From an uncultured Caryophanales bacterium (GTDB taxonomy: Bacteria > Bacillota_I > Bacilli_A > RFN20 > CAG-826): 7,100 bases of DNA. The first letter of the stretch is position 1. Each line of letters opens with the position of its first letter. The notes beneath the pieces were generated by a model. The model did not search any database. It was not told where the DNA came from and saw only the letters and a program-made list of their open reading frames with translations. Below, in pieces: positions 5,218 through 7,100 of this stretch. The position numbers and the translations under genes are program-made. The DNA lies in NCBI GenBank assembly GCA_947165725.1, contig CAMVBL010000052.1, positions 1-7,100 of the forward strand, written 5' to 3'.

Positions 5218-5385
5218 GTAGGATGCTTTTATAGATACGTCTTGCAACTTATTATGTTCAGCATTAGGGGAGACATCAATAGCAAGAAACTAAGTAAGGT
5301 TTTATCTTATGCCTTACATTCTTTTATTGGATTTCAAATTTTTGACTAGAATATTGGTTTAGTAACCATGGATTCTAGTTTTTTT
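5218..5385 (+). ncRNA. Candidate structured small RNA, family not identified
   Basis: The stretch between a good promoter and a strong terminator has no convincing gene but much pairing. GATGCT (5222-5227) can pair with AGCAT (5260-5264). A long imperfect stem runs from 5277 to 5329: CAATA with TATTG, AAGAA with TTCTT, and GTAAGG with CCTTAC, closed by a 12-base loop. The unpaired AGGGGAGAC (5265-5273) lies between the two hairpins. The terminator hairpin forms the 3' end. Length and stem-rich shape would suit a 6S-like RNA, but I see no diagnostic consensus. It lacks the marks of T-box, TPP or purine riboswitches, SRP RNA and tmRNA. The boundaries are inferred from the promoter and terminator. 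Confidence 0.45.
5345..5385 (+). terminator. Strong Rho-independent terminator
   Basis: ACTAGAAT (5345-5352) pairs perfectly with ATTCTAGT (5372-5379). GGTT (5356-5359) and AACC (5364-5367) extend the stem beyond a small internal loop, with tetraloop TAGT. Seven T residues follow from 5379 to 5385. It would end the candidate small RNA, and it isolates the loaP promoter from upstream transcription. Confidence 0.8.
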
Positions 5386-5395
5386 CTGCCAAGAG

Positions 5396-5425
5396 TTGCA
5401 TATTTTCAAAGAAACGTTCTATAAT
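5396..5425 (+). promoter_or_regulatory. Sigma-A-type promoter of the loaP-polysaccharide operon
   Basis: TTGCAT (5396-5401) is a four-of-six -35 match, followed after 18 bases by a perfect TATAAT (5420-5425). Transcription should start near 5432, leaving a leader of about 165 bases before the loaP ATG. It is the best promoter in the window and sits directly after a strong terminator. Confidence 0.6.
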
Positions 5426-5431
5426 AGCGGC

Positions 5432-5596
5432 ACGCAATAAAGTTTTAATACTTTATCTCTACACCTTCATCATCTATCTTACTAACCTGAAGCCTGTGGC
5501 ACTCTTATAGGGGATAGAAGTCATCTTATTTCTAGGTATATTTATTGGACTATATCTAATGAACGAGCATGCCTAAAAAACGGAGTTATTTAAGTT
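5432..5596 (+). promoter_or_regulatory. Long structured leader of the loaP operon
   Basis: This 165-base leader contains no gene. A perfect 7-bp hairpin, ATAAAGT with ACTTTAT (5437-5456), opens it. TCTATC (5473-5478) can pair with GATAGA (5513-5518), enclosing the small GCC-TGT-GGC hairpin at 5492-5500. The operon begins with a LoaP-type antiterminator, and LoaP proteins are known to load at paired hairpins in the leaders of their target operons. The leader may therefore carry the protein's own recruitment element. I could not match it to a defined consensus. Confidence 0.4.
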
Positions 5597-6130
5597 ATGT
5601 ATTACGTTATTCAAGTCAAAACCGGAAAAGAACAACAAGCCATCGAGGACATTTTAAAGAATAAGCCAGACGATGCTTCTTTCGACGTTTTCTCTCCCTA
5701 TCGTAAATCATTCCGTAAATACAAAGGCGTGATGCGCGAAGTCGTCGAAAGATGCTTCCCTGGCTATATTTTTGTGGAGACTAATGATGTCCAAAGATTA
5801 TTTAAACAGTTGTACTTCACTCCAGGATTCCAAAAGATATTAGGAAGAGAAGGAGACACAGATAACTTTGTACCCCTAGATAAAGATGAATCTCGTATGA
5901 TTGATATCCTTTATAGTGTGAATAACAATCGCATTACTGAAATATCAAACATCGAAGTTAAAGAAGGTGAAACGATTAGAGTTTTAGACGGACCTTTAGT
6001 GGGCCTAGAAACTCAAATTAAAAAAGTCAATCTCCACAAGAGAACCGTCCTAGTGGAATTCATGATGTGTGGAAGACTAGTGACCGCTCCTATTGGTATA
6101 AATATCATCACAAATATCATTAATAAATAG
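5597..6130 (+). CDS. loaP: LoaP-like NusG paralogue, transcription antiterminator
   Basis: This 177-residue protein contains a NusG N-terminal domain (about 1-108), with the opening YYVIQVKTGKEQQA and the polymerase-contacting stretch CFPGYIFVET (53-62). A KOW domain follows (about 122-165), seen as VKEGETIRVLDGPLVGLETQIKKV. SPYRKSFRKYKG (33-44) and the PGFQKILGREGDTDNFVPL pattern fit specialised paralogues of the LoaP group rather than housekeeping NusG. LoaP binds RNA polymerase and nascent RNA and lets it read through terminators in long polysaccharide or secondary-metabolite operons. The next gene, 2 bases on, is a polysaccharide enzyme, which supports this role. The start has GGAG at 5582-5585, 11 bases upstream, a little far. 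A house-keeping NusG, or a divergent paralogue with another name, is the alternative; the family (NusG-like) is certain. Confidence 0.85.
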   Translation: MYYVIQVKTGKEQQAIEDILKNKPDDASFDVFSPYRKSFRKYKGVMREVVERCFPGYIFVETNDVQRLFKQLYFTPGFQKILGREGDTDNFVPLDKDESRMIDILYSVNNNRITEISNIEVKEGETIRVLDGPLVGLETQIKKVNLHKRTVLVEFMMCGRLVTAPIGINIITNIINK

Positions 6131-6132
6131 TT

Positions 6133-7100
6133 ATGAGTAAAACATTAAAGAGTAGAAAGCATAGGTACTCCTTATTCCCTATTAGAGGGTTATTGGTGTT
6201 CTATGATATTTTAATTTACGCCACAGTCGTGGTATTCGCTCTTATTTTTTTCCCGCGCTCAGGTGGACGCCCATTTGAAGATCCAAAAGACGCATTAGAT
6301 GTGCTTATCCATTTTGCCATATCAATGCCAATCCTTATTACGGCGAGATTCTTACTTAGAGTGTATGGTCAAGTTTGGAGATACGGTGGTGTTGGTTCTT
6401 ATATCCGTGTTATGATTGCGGATACAATCACTCTCCCTATCTATTTCTGCATTCAAAAGTTTGTTCCAATCTTTGAAAAACCACTAGAATTTGTTGTTGT
6501 CACATTTATCATCTTAACATGCACAACCGTTTCTTTAGCGGTCCGTATGGTTTATAGATGGTTATATATCTCCGTTAACCGTAAATCTAAGTTTGGTAAG
6601 TTTATGGTTGGCTTTGTTAATATCTTTGCTAGAGCCAGATGGAGCAAAGATGATAGAGATCCAGTCGATAAAATTAGAATCGCTATTATCGGTGGTGGTG
6701 GTGTTGGTACTGGTTTAGCTAAAGAACTCTTAGATAATCCAAACTCCACATATTATCCAGTTTGCTTTGTTGATAACGATAAAGAAAAATTAGGTAGAGA
6801 AATCTTTGGTAAAGAAGTCATATATGATGATGAACACGCTCCTGGTCTATTAAGAGACTATAATGTGCAAGAAGTCATCATCGCTCTTCCTACTTCTGTT
6901 GGTATGGAAGAAAGAAAGATTATTTATGAACGCTATAAGAATGCTGGATTCAAGATTAAGTCATATGACTATCCCGCCATGCAATCCGCCACTAATGGCA
7001 AAAGAACGTTAAGAGACTTTGATATCGAAGACTTATTATTCCGTAAAGAACAAGAAGTCATCACCGAAGAAACAATTAATTACTATAAAGGTAAAGTTAT
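6133..7100 (+). CDS. Membrane-anchored nucleotide-sugar dehydratase/epimerase (CapD/EpsC/FlaA1-like), 5' part
   Basis: The frame is open from ATG at 6133 to the window end: 322 residues of a protein usually around 600 or more. The N-terminal region has four hydrophobic segments (about 17-40, 54-73, 92-113 and 119-140), with the family mark VWRYGG at 81-86. A Rossmann-like domain starts at about 181 (IRIAIIGGGGVGTGLAKEL), continues with VCFVDND and VQEVIIALPTS, and ends with the typical RDFDIEDLLFRKE (294-306). The catalytic short-chain dehydratase domain would lie beyond the window. Such proteins act on UDP-N-acetylhexosamines at the inner membrane and start capsule or O-glycan sugar synthesis. 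It begins 2 bases after the loaP stop and has no Shine-Dalgarno sequence, so its translation probably depends on loaP. Which sugar it makes cannot be told. Confidence 0.9.
   Translation, partial: MSKTLKSRKHRYSLFPIRGLLVFYDILIYATVVVFALIFFPRSGGRPFEDPKDALDVLIHFAISMPILITARFLLRVYGQVWRYGGVGSYIRVMIADTITLPIYFCIQKFVPIFEKPLEFVVVTFIILTCTTVSLAVRMVYRWLYISVNRKSKFGKFMVGFVNIFARARWSKDDRDPVDKIRIAIIGGGGVGTGLAKELLDNPNSTYYPVCFVDNDKEKLGREIFGKEVIYDDEHAPGLLRDYNVQEVIIALPTSVGMEERKIIYERYKNAGFKIKSYDYPAMQSATNGKRTLRDFDIEDLLFRKEQEVITEETINYYKGKV

Noticed and set aside
5140..5349. 69-codon open frame after uppS
   Set aside because: It starts inside the terminator stem, has no ribosome site, resembles nothing, and overlaps the promoter and stems of the candidate small RNA.
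6552..6749. 65-codon open frame on the minus strand with a proline run
   Set aside because: The proline run is the antisense of the GGT-rich glycine loop of the dehydratase gene.

Overview
The window is AT-rich DNA from a low-GC bacterium, most likely an uncultured Bacillota lineage such as a gut Bacilli or Mollicutes relative. This placement is an inference from base composition, the MEP isoprenoid genes and a LoaP-type NusG paralogue next to a surface-polysaccharide gene. TGA is used as a stop (in both ATGA overlaps) and Trp is TGG, so the standard bacterial code fits. All genes lie on the + strand.

Layout: (1) 1-666 is the 3' end of dxs. (2) 667-983 is a long spacer with no intact gene. 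It holds four small, mutually different dyads (669-797), a nested set of AT-rich inverted repeats (812-911) and an intrinsic terminator (913-940). (3) 984-3480 is a compact accessory block: a RhuM-type DNA-binding protein with a phospholipase-D-like C-terminus, two different calcineurin-like metallophosphoesterases joined by ATGA overlaps, and a small acidic protein of a phage-associated hypothetical family. (4) 3484-3534 is a short promoter/operator-like spacer. (5) 3535-5108 is ispH followed 2 bases later by uppS, so the lipid-carrier genes dxs, ispH and uppS flank the accessory block. (6) 5109-5596 holds a terminator, a candidate structured RNA with its own promoter and terminator, and a second promoter with a long leader. 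(7) 5597-6130 is a LoaP-like antiterminator, and 6133-7100 is the 5' part of a membrane-anchored nucleotide-sugar dehydratase/epimerase of the CapD/EpsC/FlaA1 type.

How the genes may work together: Dxs and IspH are the first and last enzymes of the MEP pathway, and UppS builds undecaprenyl diphosphate, the carrier for wall and capsule precursors. LoaP plus the dehydratase looks like the head of a polysaccharide operon controlled by processive antitermination. The accessory block looks acquired: it interrupts metabolic genes and its first and last genes have strong Shine-Dalgarno sites, unlike ispH and the dehydratase gene.

The most unusual signal is the link between the spacer and the RhuM-type gene. 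A 28-base stretch in the variable segment of that gene (1163-1190) recurs at 26 of 28 positions directly after the dxs stop (669-696). It forms a dyad of the form arm-N5-arm. Three further dyads of the same geometry but different sequence follow it. Read as codons, each 15-base core gives a five-residue word of one pattern (VGNAD, LQKMQ, VQKVH, VHNLH; the gene has VGNSD). The spacer may therefore be an operator array, or a bank of alternative specificity segments, for the RhuM-type protein.
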